From: CAWBRT01 sp050015355
Lineage (GTDB): Bacteria; Acidobacteriota; Terriglobia; Terriglobales; Acidobacteriaceae
Assembly: GCA_050015355.1 (NCBI GenBank)
Contig: JBEKBO010000008.1
Span: forward strand, 9,881 to 73,880
Reading direction: 5' to 3'
DNA length: 64,000 bases
This document shows positions 9,010 through 17,707 of this stretch, in pieces (within the stretch, counting starts at the first letter, position 1; every line of letters begins with the position of its first letter). A program made the translations under genes and the position numbers. The notes under the pieces were generated by a model, which had not been told where the DNA came from, searched no databases, and worked only from the letters and a program-made list of their open reading frames with translations.

Positions 9010-9240
9010 GCGGTAGAATGCCTGTAAGGTTGTTGGGTGCGGCGCGTAAGTGAACGTTGCTTACGGAGCGCCGCGGAAGGTGGTAGTTTTTCTTGCGCTA
9101 CGCTGCACGTGGGGAAGCGAGCGCGGGCATCCCGCCACACAATCGCACTTAGGTTTCAACCAGCGTCAGCGTTCTGATGTTTCGTTGCGAGCAGCCGATG
9201 TTGTGCTCTCGATTTTGTTGCGAAGTGCAAGGCGGAGTCG
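9010..9240 (+). ncRNA. Candidate structured RNA or leader (unconfirmed)
   Basis: The region has a stem of 12 base pairs: GCGGCGCGTAAG at 9039-9050 pairs with CTTAC at 9060-9064 and GCGCCGC at 9068-9074, leaving a 3-base bulge and a 9-base loop. More GC-rich complementary stretches follow to about 9150. No credible protein is encoded between 8676 and 9328 (653 bases). I cannot match it to tmRNA, RNase P, SRP or a known riboswitch, so it may only be the leader of the gene at 9329. Confidence 0.25.
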
Positions 9241-9328
9241 CATCACAGTAAATGATTGACTCAATAGTTATATTAATTCAGCAAGAGACGCGGTCAGGAA
9301 GAGACATTTATAGAGGAGTGGTATCCCA

Positions 9329-9586
9329 ATGCTATCAAAATGCGCAAACCCTTCCTGCTCGAAAGAGTTCCATTATTTTGGCGAAGGCAAGGTTTTTGAG
9401 ATTCGATGGGAGACATCGCCCGGCGCTACTCACAGTCATGGGAAGAAGCGCAAACACATTGAACACTACTGGCTCTGCTCCAGTTGTTCCCACACGCTGA
9501 CTATCGCCATGGATTCCGCGAGCAACATACTAGTGATCCGTCGGCCGAACGAGCCAAACGAAGACGCCGATCGCGCCATTGCCTGA
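9329..9586 (+). CDS. Small putative zinc-binding protein
   Basis: An 85-residue protein with cysteines at 5, 10, 50 and 53 (CANPSC and CSSC) arranged like a zinc ribbon, and a His-rich segment between them (HSHGKKRKHIEHYW). The start is set by GAGGAG at 9313-9318, 10 bases before the ATG. It has no membrane segment. I do not recognise a named family. It stands alone behind a long, possibly structured leader, so its expression may be controlled post-transcriptionally (inference). Confidence 0.75.
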   Translation: MLSKCANPSCSKEFHYFGEGKVFEIRWETSPGATHSHGKKRKHIEHYWLCSSCSHTLTIAMDSASNILVIRRPNEPNEDADRAIA

Positions 9587-9642
9587 GAGCTGGTTTCGCG
9601 AAAAAATGTCCCCTGAAGTCTTTGTGCGCTCGCTGCGGCTCA

Positions 9643-10440
9643 CTACGCCCTGGGATGCCCGACCGGCACTTCCTCTGCGGTTGGAGAAAGCTCTTGCGCT
9701 GTCTGTGGCGAGCAGTCGTATTTCCCCGAGATGCTATTCCAGCGAATTCTGAACAAATCCAGCAGCATATTCATGCCGTCTGTGATCGGATTGATCTTCG
9801 AGCGCTCGTCGTGCGCCCAAGCCACCGCAATCTCTTCCGTTTTGTAGCCCAACTGCCGCGCCAGAAACAGGATCTCGGGATCGAACCCCCAACGGCGGAT
9901 GATTTGCCTGCCGAAAATATCCCTGGCGGCCTGCTGCTTGAAAGCTTTGAATCCGCACTGCGTATCCTTGAAGCTGAGCCCGAGGACAACCTTCAACGCC
10001 AGGTTGAAAGCTCTGCCTAGAATTTGGCGGTAAAGCGGCTGGCGCGTAGTTTGTAGATCCGCCCGGAGCCAGCGTGAGCCGATGGCGACATCGCTTCCCC
10101 GGTGAATCGAGTCAACCAGCTTGGCAGCCTCTTCAATCGGCGAGGAGAGATCGGCATCGGTAAACAGCACCACTGCGCCCTTGGCATGCAGAATCCCATT
10201 CCGCACCGAATAACCTTTGCCGCGGTTTCCTGGGTTTTCCACCAAGCGGACACTGGCACTGCCGCTGGCGTAGTCGCGAACGATCTCGGCCGTATCGTCG
10301 CGCGATCCGTCGTTGACTACTACGATCTCGGCCTCCCAGCCCCGTTGCTGGATGTAGGCGAGGACACGGTCGAGAGTGGGGATGATGCGGACACTCTCGT
10401 TATAGGCGGGGATGATGATGCTGTAGTCAGTAGTTGTCAT
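9643..10440 (-). CDS. Family 2 glycosyltransferase (dolichyl/polyprenyl-phosphate glucosyltransferase-like)
   Basis: A 265-residue GT-A fold enzyme: SIIIPAYNE at residues 7-15, VVNDGSRDDT at 41-50, and the metal-binding DAD at 95-97 (FTDADLSS). The later blocks FKDTQCGFKAF and RWGFDPEILFLA are typical of the Alg5/DPG-synthase branch, which transfers a sugar from a nucleotide to a lipid phosphate. It has no C-terminal membrane helix, unlike some Dpm-type enzymes. It stands next to the HD-GYP regulator on the same strand, separated by 56 bases. The exact sugar and acceptor cannot be read from the sequence. Confidence 0.92.
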   Translation of the reverse strand: MTTTDYSIIIPAYNESVRIIPTLDRVLAYIQQRGWEAEIVVVNDGSRDDTAEIVRDYASGSASVRLVENPGNRGKGYSVRNGILHAKGAVVLFTDADLSSPIEEAAKLVDSIHRGSDVAIGSRWLRADLQTTRQPLYRQILGRAFNLALKVVLGLSFKDTQCGFKAFKQQAARDIFGRQIIRRWGFDPEILFLARQLGYKTEEIAVAWAHDERSKINPITDGMNMLLDLFRIRWNSISGKYDCSPQTAQELSPTAEEVPVGHPRA

Positions 10441-10496
10441 TCAGGTGCTTCAACAAGATTTGATTATAGTTGCAAATGCTTTAGCAACGGGATTGT

Positions 10497-11483
10497 TCAC
10501 GCCGCCGCTTCTTGCCTTAAATCGGGCATGGCAAAGAATTCCTGCACAATTCGCCGGTCCCACAGGCCCCGTTCAGCCTCTTGAATCATGATTTGCTGAG
10601 ACTCTTCGTGACCGCGGGCGGGCTTGTAAGGACGTGCCGTACGCAGCGCATCGTAGACATCCACCACCTGCAGAACCCGCGCCAGCAAAGGAATGTCTTC
10701 CCCGCTGAGCCTGTCGGGATAGCCGCTGCCGTCCCAGTGCTCATGGTGATAGCGAATGATCGGCAGCACCATCCGCAGCGAACGCAACGGTTTGCAGATA
10801 TTCTCCCCGACCAGGGGATGGCGCTTCATAATGCGCCACTCCTCCGCCGTCAGGTTTGTGCCTTTCTTGAGAATCTCGTCTGGGATTGCGATTTTCCCCA
10901 GATCGTGCAGATATCCTCCACGCTTCAGCGCCACTTGACAGTCCCAGTCGAGCCTCAGATACTCGCCAAGTTGGCTGGCGTAGCGAGCCAGCCGTTCGCA
11001 ATGGCCTTCGGTATACGGATCACGCGATTCCACGCTCAGCCCCAACGTGCAGAGCACCGCCTCGGCGTTGTCGAGTTCGTCCGTATAATCTTTCATCTTC
11101 AACAAGGAGTGGACGCGCGCAAACAGCTCTTCGGGAAAAACCGGCTTGTTCAGGAAGTCATCCGCCCCGGCTTCGATGCCGCGGATCCTGTCCTCGCGGT
11201 CGCTCAACCCGGTAATCATCACCACCGGTATCAAGCGCGTGGCATGATCTTCTTTCCACTCCCGGCAAAGGTCATAGCCGGACTTGTCCGGCATAATCAC
11301 ATCCAGCAGAACCAGGTCCGGCGGATTCTCGCGCATCTGCGCTTCCGCCTCGCCGGCGTTGTTGGCGGTTACCACATCGTAACCCCGCCGCGTAAGCAAC
11401 TCCCGCATCAGCAACGTGTTGTGCTGATTGTCATCTACGACGAGGATTCGCGCTAAACGCCTGCGGGCGACTGAATCGGCCAT
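10497..11483 (-). CDS. Response regulator with HD-GYP output domain (cyclic-di-GMP phosphodiesterase)
   Basis: A 328-residue two-domain protein. The N-terminal receiver has DD at 17-18, the phospho-acceptor Asp at 61 (LLLDVIMP), Thr 91 and Lys 113. The C-terminal HD-GYP domain has the HD pair at 193-194 (GGYLHDLGKIAIPD) and HHEHWDGSGYPD at 246-257, so the catalytic and GYP residues are all present. Family members hydrolyse c-di-GMP under control of phosphorylation. No sensor kinase is adjacent. The pilus operon elsewhere in the window is a plausible downstream process, but nothing here links them directly. Confidence 0.95.
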   Translation of the reverse strand: MADSVARRRLARILVVDDNQHNTLLMRELLTRRGYDVVTANNAGEAEAQMRENPPDLVLLDVIMPDKSGYDLCREWKEDHATRLIPVVMITGLSDREDRIRGIEAGADDFLNKPVFPEELFARVHSLLKMKDYTDELDNAEAVLCTLGLSVESRDPYTEGHCERLARYASQLGEYLRLDWDCQVALKRGGYLHDLGKIAIPDEILKKGTNLTAEEWRIMKRHPLVGENICKPLRSLRMVLPIIRYHHEHWDGSGYPDRLSGEDIPLLARVLQVVDVYDALRTARPYKPARGHEESQQIMIQEAERGLWDRRIVQEFFAMPDLRQEAAA

Positions 11484-11595
11484 GCCATTAAGTATGAGTC
11501 GTTTACACCGCCGGATGGTTGTATGTAGCGGCAGGTTTCCCCGTAATTACGCTTCGGTCTTGCTCCTCCGGGGGTGCCGGCAGTAGGCTGGACTC

Positions 11596-12261
11596 ATGCG
11601 CTCCAGACTCTGGCTGCTTGTGGTCATGGTTTCGCTGGCTGGTACGGCCCTGGCCGCCAAGCCCCATGTCGTCAGCTTCGGCAAAGTGCTCTCCGTCAAG
11701 CTCTTCATCGGGCCCGGCGAAGATCGCACTGTCCCCATGAACGTCCGTCCCCTCCTGGTGGATGGCAGCCCGAAGGAATTCACCACCGGCGAACCCCACG
11801 CCGTGACTGACCGTATCTTTGTCGTCCGACGTGCCTTCCGGGTTAACGACAACCTGCCCGCGGACCAGGGAAAGGTGCCACGATGGGTGTGGCAGCGTGG
11901 CGGCTGGCTCATGGTCGACCGCACCACAGCCCGCATCACGCAGCTCAACCTGCCCCTTTTCGACCCCTTTTATTCCCAGGCAAGCTGGTTTCGCGACTAT
12001 GCCGCTTACTGCGGCGTGTCCGATAACAGTGAAAAGCTCTATACGGTGGTAATGCAACTGGGACGCAAGAAGGCCGTCCTGCGGCAGGAGATCGGCGCTG
12101 CTTCCCAGGGCGAGGATACTGACTCCGATTGTGCGGCTCCGACTTGGGAAAAGAACCCGGCGCGCGTCACCTTCCATCCGAAGCGCGGCCAGCCGTCCAG
12201 CTTCATCGTTCGCGGACGCTCGGCCGATGTCGCTCCCGGCTCTTCCGAAGACGAAGAGTAA
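11596..12261 (+). CDS. Secreted hypothetical protein
   Basis: A 221-residue protein with a clear signal peptide (MRSRLWLLVVMVSLAGTALA, cleavage near residue 20). The mature part has a beta-rich first half, a stretch with paired aromatics (VPRWVWQRGGWLMVD) and an acidic C-terminal tail (GSSEDEE). No catalytic motif is visible and I do not recognise a family. It is divergent from the HD-GYP gene with 112 bases between, so promoters for both probably lie at 11484-11595. The function is unknown; the location is probably periplasmic. Confidence 0.75.
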   Translation: MRSRLWLLVVMVSLAGTALAAKPHVVSFGKVLSVKLFIGPGEDRTVPMNVRPLLVDGSPKEFTTGEPHAVTDRIFVVRRAFRVNDNLPADQGKVPRWVWQRGGWLMVDRTTARITQLNLPLFDPFYSQASWFRDYAAYCGVSDNSEKLYTVVMQLGRKKAVLRQEIGAASQGEDTDSDCAAPTWEKNPARVTFHPKRGQPSSFIVRGRSADVAPGSSEDEE

Positions 12262-12432
12262 TCGCCTGGGTTTCAGGCCCTCCAACGATTCGGCGCAGGT
12301 AGTCAACAGCCAAGCTATTGAGAATATCCTTGAAAGTTCCCGTCCGCTTAAGCGAAAGCGATTGCCCGAACCAGCACTTTGATTTATAAATCGATTAACC
12401 ACGGAGAGCGTTTCCACCACTACGGGCATTCC

Positions 12433-13761
12433 ATGACATCAATTGCGCATTCCTCCCACTCGTCCCATGCCTCCAAGCCGTTATGGCGCAGGGGATACAT
12501 CCAAGTTCTGGTCGCAGCGGCTGCGGGAGCGGCGATGGGCGCCATCTGGCCGCAAGCCGGCATTGCCGTCAAGCCCTTGGCCGACGGCTTCATTGCGCTT
12601 ATCAAGCTGAGCATTACCCCGCTGATTTTTCTGGTGGTCTCCACCGGCGTGGCGCAGGTCGGCGACATGCGCAAGGTCGGACGAATCGGGCTGAAGGCGC
12701 TGATTTATTTCGAAATCATCACCACCATTGCGCTCCTGATGGGTGCAATCGTCGGCAATGTGGTTAACTTTGGCGCCGCCGTCCAGCGACCCTCGGGGAC
12801 GCAGGCCGCCTCGGCCGCCCGTTATGCAAGTGTCCACGCCCAGTCGTTGTCCGAATTCCTGTTCGCAATGGTTCCCGAGAACCTGTTCGGCGCCTTCGTG
12901 CACGATAACGTGTTGCAGGTGCTCGTCATCGCGCTGCTGGTCGGGGCGGCAATGGTGCGGCTCGGGGAGACCGGCGTTGCGATTCGCCGGGGCATGGAGC
13001 GCTGCATAAGCCTGGTCTTCGGAGTTGTCAACATTATCGTAATGGCCGCCCCCATTGGCGCTTTCGGCGCACTCGGATTCACGGTCGGCCGCTTCGGCGT
13101 GCGCACGCTTTACGCTCTGGGCATGTTCGTAGGCACGGCATGGCTAACGCTGGCCCTGCTTATGTTTGTCGTGTTCGGCGTGGTATGCAGACTCTGTGGC
13201 GTCCGCCTTCTCGACATCATGGGACGCCTCAAGCAAGAGCTGCTGGTGGTGATTGCCACCTCGTCTTCGGAAACGGCTATTCCGGGCATGATGCAGAAAT
13301 TGCAAGCTTCGGGCGTGTCGCGCACCACCCTCGGACTCGTCATCCCCACGGGCTATTCGTTCAACCTGGACGGTGTGGCAATAACCTTGCCCATGAGTTG
13401 CCTGTTCATCGCTCAGGTCTATGGCATCCACCTGGATCTTCGCCAGCAGATCACCATGTTCATTCTGATGCTGTTTACCTCGAAGGGTGCGGCCGGCGTC
13501 ACTGGAGGCGCTTTCGCCGCCCTTGCCGCCACTGTTATCGCCAGTGGCCTGCCCGCCGAAGGACTCGCTCTGCTGCTGGGCATTGACCGTTTCATGTCTC
13601 AGGGCCGCTCCATCGTCAACACGGTCGGCAACGCGGTTGCGGCGGTCGTGGTCGCCAAATGGGATGGAGAATTTGATGCGGTGGCCTGGAAGGCGTACAG
13701 AGAGAACCTCGATGCCGGGAGGCCCACGCAGGTCGCGGCGGTCGCGGGCACGGAGAAATAA
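12433..13761 (+). CDS. Dicarboxylate/amino acid:cation symporter (DAACS family)
   Basis: A 442-residue transporter with about 8 membrane helices and two re-entrant loops. The family signatures are all present: the Ser-rich SSSETAIPGMMQKL, the substrate/Na motif GYSFNLDGVAITL, TSKGAAGVTGG in hairpin 2, and DRFMSQGRSIVNTVGN. Such proteins import C4-dicarboxylates, glutamate or aspartate with Na+ or protons. I start at ATG 12433 because the alternative TTG at 12379 adds 18 residues of non-family sequence; no strong ribosome site supports either. The gene is flanked by intergenic repeats and is probably monocistronic. Confidence 0.9.
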   Translation: MTSIAHSSHSSHASKPLWRRGYIQVLVAAAAGAAMGAIWPQAGIAVKPLADGFIALIKLSITPLIFLVVSTGVAQVGDMRKVGRIGLKALIYFEIITTIALLMGAIVGNVVNFGAAVQRPSGTQAASAARYASVHAQSLSEFLFAMVPENLFGAFVHDNVLQVLVIALLVGAAMVRLGETGVAIRRGMERCISLVFGVVNIIVMAAPIGAFGALGFTVGRFGVRTLYALGMFVGTAWLTLALLMFVVFGVVCRLCGVRLLDIMGRLKQELLVVIATSSSETAIPGMMQKLQASGVSRTTLGLVIPTGYSFNLDGVAITLPMSCLFIAQVYGIHLDLRQQITMFILMLFTSKGAAGVTGGAFAALAATVIASGLPAEGLALLLGIDRFMSQGRSIVNTVGNAVAAVVVAKWDGEFDAVAWKAYRENLDAGRPTQVAAVAGTEK

Positions 13762-13801
13762 GTGTGTAGGCACGGAATCCGACGCCGAGGGTTCCCTGTT
13801 T

Positions 13802-14012
13802 GGTGTATCCAAAATCCCAAGAGAATGTCATGGCGACCGGAGCGCCGAGCGCCAGTGGCCGGAGCAGCCAAGCTGCGTACCCGCGTTACATTCGCGAAGC
13901 AAGAAGCTGTTCGGGCGCGGAGTGGAGCCACCCTGTGTTTTTCGGCAGCAGAAACAATAAGGTGGCTCGACTTCGCTCGCCATGACAGTCTGAGTTTGTG
14001 TTGGGATATACC
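13802..14012. repeat. MITE-like element, family A, copy 1 (211 bases)
   Basis: The outer ends are GGTGTATCC (13802) and GGATATACC (14012). The inner inverted ends are TGTCATGGCGACCGGAGCG at 13826 and CGCTCGCCATGACA ending at 13987. The core encodes nothing. Related copies lie at 21401-21603, 33107-33242 and 51395-51740. Confidence 0.85.
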
Positions 14013-14062
14013 TTTCGGGGAACCACGCTAATCGCTCCCGCTAACAGAGGAGAAGACTAAAG

Positions 14063-15124
14063 ATGGAAAATCAATCCGCTAATACTGTCAACGATCCCCG
14101 CCCGCGTATTGCACTGCTGATGGGAGATTGCACCGGCATCGGCCCGGAGCTGGTCGCCAACGTACTGCATGGCAAGCGCCTGAATGACGCCGCGCGACTG
14201 GTGGTGGTCGGCGATGCGCGCGTACTGGAACTCGGGATGCGCGACGCCGGCGTGGAGCTGCGCTGGGTAAAGGTTCCGAACACGGCGGCGATCGACTGGT
14301 CATCCGGCGCGGTGCCGCTGATCGATCTCGGCAATGTCGATCCTTCCAGGTTCGAGCGCGGAAAGGTCTCGGCGGAGTCCGGCAAACTCACCGGCGATAC
14401 TCTCGCCTATGCCATCGAGATGGCGCGGCGCGGCGAGGTCGACGCCATCACCTTCGCTCCGCTGAACAAGCGGGCGCTGTTCGACGGCGGCTGGCGCTTC
14501 CCTGACGAGCACAAGATGTTCGCCCACCTGCTCGGCCACCAAGGCTACTTCAGCGAAATGAACGTGCTCGACGGGCAGTGGATGTCGCGCGTGACCGGGC
14601 ATATCGCGCTGCGCGAAGCACTCGACCAGATCACGCCGCAGCGCATCCGCGAAGCAATTATCCTGGCCGATACGATGATGCGACGCGCCGGCATCGAGAA
14701 CCCGCGCATCGCCGTCAATGCCCTCAATCCGCACGGCGGCGACAACGGTCTGTTCGGTCGCGAGGAGATCGAATTGATCCGCCCGGTTGTCCAGGAGATG
14801 GCGGCCCAGGGAATAAACTGTAGTGGCCCCTATCCGCCGGACACCATCTTCATCCGGGCGTTTGCGGGCGAGTTCGACAGCGTGGTTTCCATGTACCACG
14901 ACCAGGGCCAGATCGCTACCAAGCTGCACGGCTTTCACCGTGGGGTGACCATTACCGCTGGACTCGCAACTGTCTTCACGACACCGGCGCACGGCACCGC
15001 GTTCGACATCGTCGGCAAAGGCGTCGCCAAGACGGGCGCGCTTGAGAACGCGCTGCACCTGGCGGCCCGCCTCGCCTCTAACAAGCTGCGGGAAGACGCG
15101 CCGAAGCAGCCGGCGAGGCGCTAA
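14063..15124 (+). CDS. pdxA: PdxA-family 4-hydroxythreonine-4-phosphate dehydrogenase-like protein
   Basis: A 353-residue protein of the isocitrate-dehydrogenase-like PdxA fold: MGDCTGIGPEL near the N-terminus, NPHGGDNGLFGREE and MYHDQGQIATKL. The putative metal-binding His residues are in DEHKMFAH, NPHGG and PAHGTAFDIVG. Classical PdxA oxidises 4-hydroxythreonine phosphate in vitamin B6 synthesis. This sequence deviates at family signatures (HDQGQ and TVFTTPAHGTAFD in place of HDQGL and TSVDHGTALD), which fits the PdxA2-type catabolic dehydrogenases acting on phosphorylated four-carbon sugar acids. Ribosome site GAGGAG lies just upstream. No kinase partner is adjacent, so the substrate is undecided. 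Confidence 0.85.
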   Translation: MENQSANTVNDPRPRIALLMGDCTGIGPELVANVLHGKRLNDAARLVVVGDARVLELGMRDAGVELRWVKVPNTAAIDWSSGAVPLIDLGNVDPSRFERGKVSAESGKLTGDTLAYAIEMARRGEVDAITFAPLNKRALFDGGWRFPDEHKMFAHLLGHQGYFSEMNVLDGQWMSRVTGHIALREALDQITPQRIREAIILADTMMRRAGIENPRIAVNALNPHGGDNGLFGREEIELIRPVVQEMAAQGINCSGPYPPDTIFIRAFAGEFDSVVSMYHDQGQIATKLHGFHRGVTITAGLATVFTTPAHGTAFDIVGKGVAKTGALENALHLAARLASNKLREDAPKQPARR

Positions 15125-15148
15125 GCAAACAAGGCGGTGGAGGTAACG

Positions 15149-16582
15149 CTACTGCGCCTCTTCGACGGCGTGTGCAATGCGGATCATGGTGCTCTCATCG
15201 AAGTGTTTGGCCATGATCTGCACTCCGATGGGTAAGCCTTCGCGGGTGTTGCCGCACGGAACCGACATCCCCGGCACGCCCACCAGATTTGCCGTGACGG
15301 TAAAGATGTCGCTCAGGTACATGGCGACGGGGTCTTCCATTTTCTCGCCGAGTTTGAACGCCGCTGTCGGGGTCACTGGAGTCAGGATGGCGTCGACCCG
15401 GCCAAAGGCCTGCTGGAAATCGCGCGCCAGCAGAGTGCGCACCCGCTGCGCCTTGAGGTAATAAGCGTCATAGTAACCGGCGCTGAGCGCATACGTGCCG
15501 AGCATGATGCGCCGCTTGACCTCGGTCCCGAAGCCTTCGTTGCGGCTGCGCCGGTACATCTCCGAAAGTGTCTGCGCGTGTTCGGCACGGTGCCCGTAGC
15601 GCACACCATCGAAACGCGCCAGGTTCGACGAGGCTTCGGCGGTCGCCACCAGGTAGTAGGTCGGTACTGCGTATTTCGTGTGCGGCAGCGAAACGCGAAC
15701 CAGCTCGCAACCGGCGGCCCGAAGCCGGTCCATTACGCGCTCAATCGCGGCTCGTATTTCGTCATCGAGACCTTTGCCAAAGTATTCCTCCGGCACGCCG
15801 ATTCTCAACCCCTTTACGGACTTGCCGATTTCGCTCACATAGTCCGCGACTGGTACTTCCGCCGAAGTCGAATCGAGCGGATCGCGCCCGGCGATCACCT
15901 GCAACACACTCGCCGCGTCCTTCACCGTCTTAGTCAGTGGCCCTATGTGGTCCAGAGACGAGCCGAACGCGATCAGTCCGTAACGAGAAACGCGTCCGTA
16001 AGTCGGCATCAGCCCGACCACTCCGCAAAACGCCGCCGGCTGCCGGATCGACCCGCCGGTATCGGAGCCCAGCGCCGCCACGGCCATTCCCGCCGCCACC
16101 GACGCCGCCGACCCGCCCGAAGATCCGCCGGGAACACGCGTCAGATCGCGCGGATTCCGCACCGGCTTGTAGCCCGAGTTTTCGTTCGACGAGCCCATGG
16201 CAAATTCATCGCAGTTCAACTTGCCAAGCACGACTGCGCCGGCGGCTTCCATCCGTGCCACTGCCGTGCAGTCATAGGGAGCTATAAAGTCGTCCAGAAT
16301 CTTCGAAGCGGCAGTCGTGCGCACGCCGCGGGTCATCAGAACATCCTTGATTCCCACCGGCACGCCGGCTAGCGGCGGCAGCGGATCGCCACGCTCCACC
16401 ATCTGGTCGATCTCCGCGGCCTTGGCCATGGCGCGACTCTTCGAGAGCGTCAGAAAAGCTCCAATCTTCTCGTCTTCGGTCGCGATCTTGCCATAGAAGG
16501 CCTCGGCCAGCGCCGTGGCTGTCATCTCTTTTCGCACCAGAAGGTCGCGGGCGCGGTCAATTGTCAGCAGCTCGATGTTCAT
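15149..16582 (-). CDS. gatA: Aspartyl/glutamyl-tRNA amidotransferase subunit A
   Basis: A 477-residue amidase-signature enzyme with the full catalytic triad at canonical positions: Lys 79 (GVPVGIKDV), cis-Ser 154 (PGGSSGGS) and nucleophile Ser 178 (GSDTGGSIRQPA). GatA releases ammonia from glutamine, which GatB uses to convert Glu-tRNA(Gln) or Asp-tRNA(Asn). The gene lies downstream of gatC on the same strand with a 76-base gap; gatB is not in the window. Length is normal. It converges with the pdxA-like gene at 15124. Confidence 0.97.
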   Translation of the reverse strand: MNIELLTIDRARDLLVRKEMTATALAEAFYGKIATEDEKIGAFLTLSKSRAMAKAAEIDQMVERGDPLPPLAGVPVGIKDVLMTRGVRTTAASKILDDFIAPYDCTAVARMEAAGAVVLGKLNCDEFAMGSSNENSGYKPVRNPRDLTRVPGGSSGGSAASVAAGMAVAALGSDTGGSIRQPAAFCGVVGLMPTYGRVSRYGLIAFGSSLDHIGPLTKTVKDAASVLQVIAGRDPLDSTSAEVPVADYVSEIGKSVKGLRIGVPEEYFGKGLDDEIRAAIERVMDRLRAAGCELVRVSLPHTKYAVPTYYLVATAEASSNLARFDGVRYGHRAEHAQTLSEMYRRSRNEGFGTEVKRRIMLGTYALSAGYYDAYYLKAQRVRTLLARDFQQAFGRVDAILTPVTPTAAFKLGEKMEDPVAMYLSDIFTVTANLVGVPGMSVPCGNTREGLPIGVQIMAKHFDESTMIRIAHAVEEAQ

Positions 16583-16658
16583 TGTTTCCGGGAGACTCCA
16601 CCCACTGCGGCAAGGCGATTCAGCCTATATTGCGACCCGCCGCATTCGAGAATTCATC

Positions 16659-16994
16659 CTACTTTTCGATTACCTTGGGAACCTTGAAATAAACTTTGTC
16701 GGATTCAGGCGCGTTTGCCATCGCGGCCTCATGAGGCAATCCGGGGCGCACCTCGTCGGGACGCATGGCATAGCCAAAGCGGCCGCCGTCAGCCGCTTGC
16801 GAACCGGCAAACATGCTGGCCACCTCGGCCAGCGGCGGCACGTCGGAGGTGTCGAGTTCGTTGAGCGTGTCTATGTGTTCGAGAATCGAGTTCAGGTCAC
16901 GGATCATGCGGCCTTTTTCTTCGGCCGTCAGCTCCAGATTCGCCAGGTCGGCCACATACATCACGTCACGTTCGGTTACTTTTGTTTCCGCCAT
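16659..16994 (-). CDS. gatC: Aspartyl/glutamyl-tRNA amidotransferase subunit C
   Basis: A 111-residue small subunit. The N-terminal helices carry the family pattern VADLANLELTAEEKGRM followed by LNSILEHIDTLNELDTSDVPP, and the C-terminal tail ends YFKVPKVIEK as in typical GatC. It stabilises GatA and bridges it to GatB. Its start overlaps the end of the upstream DUF721 gene by 19 bases, so the three genes DUF721-gatC-gatA appear to form one minus-strand operon. Confidence 0.95.
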   Translation of the reverse strand: MAETKVTERDVMYVADLANLELTAEEKGRMIRDLNSILEHIDTLNELDTSDVPPLAEVASMFAGSQAADGGRFGYAMRPDEVRPGLPHEAAMANAPESDKVYFKVPKVIEK

Positions 16995-17359
16995 CTGCTT
17001 TCCCGCTCCGGTTCACTCGCCGGTCCGCGTTTGCGGCCCGGCTTCGCTGCACTGCCCGCAGAGCCTTTCGCGGCAGGCCCCGACGCCGCAACCACGAATT
17101 CAATTCGCTCGACCCGGGTCCGGCTGTACTGGTTCAGGTTTGCCAGGTAGCATCCGCTCAGGTCTTGAAGCTGGTCTTGCCAGCGCGCGTCAGGAACTTC
17201 GACGCGCAGAACGCCACTGCCAAAGTTCACAGCCAGGGTCCGCTGCGCAACCTGCTTGCCACAGACAAACTGCCAAGCCTCCACCGGGACTTGCTCGGCT
17301 GGCAGCCGATTGAGCACATCGGCAACAAGTTTCTGCAATGTCGGACGAGCGGAATCCAA
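16976..17359 (-). CDS. DUF721/DciA-like protein
   Basis: A 127-residue protein. The core (about residues 25-85: WQFVCGKQVAQRTLAVNFGS, then LRVEVPDARWQDQLQDL) matches the DUF721 pattern of a W-x-G/C-x2-hydrophobic turn followed by a beta strand and a hydrophobic helix. The C-terminal 40 residues are basic and low-complexity. DUF721 includes DciA, the ancestral helicase-loading factor that works with DnaB in bacteria lacking DnaC. Whether this member does so is inference. It overlaps gatC by 19 bases, suggesting coupled translation. Confidence 0.8.
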   Translation of the reverse strand: MDSARPTLQKLVADVLNRLPAEQVPVEAWQFVCGKQVAQRTLAVNFGSGVLRVEVPDARWQDQLQDLSGCYLANLNQYSRTRVERIEFVVAASGPAAKGSAGSAAKPGRKRGPASEPERESRWRKQK

Positions 17360-17707
17360 TCTTCACCGCCTGGAGGCAATGCCGGTCCTCCGGAAAACCG
17401 TAAGAACCGAGGTGCCCGGCGGCGCCACGTTTTGCGCCCGCTGGGAGCGGCCATTTGCCTTAAGTACCTGATTTTAGCATCTGGCCGGAATTGCTCCCCG
17501 GGGCCTAACGGCGAGGGCAGGCGGTGACTCTTTGTGGCGGCAATGCGCCTGCGACCAAAGACGGAGCGGCACCGAGTACCCTAAATAGTAAGTTACTAAC
17601 GTTCACCGTCTAATTCCAAAGTTTTATTGACCTTTAGGCCAGCAACGACATACAACTTTTGTAACGCTATTATTTCGCCTCCCCCAATCTAAAACGCATG
17701 AGACGAG
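17360..17707. other. Intergenic region between divergent genes
   Basis: About 350 bases separate the start of the minus-strand DUF721-gatC-gatA set from the plus-strand small membrane protein gene. Both promoters should lie here. AT-rich patches occur near 17463-17478 and 17580-17690, but I see no clear -35/-10 pair and no repeat. Confidence 0.4.
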
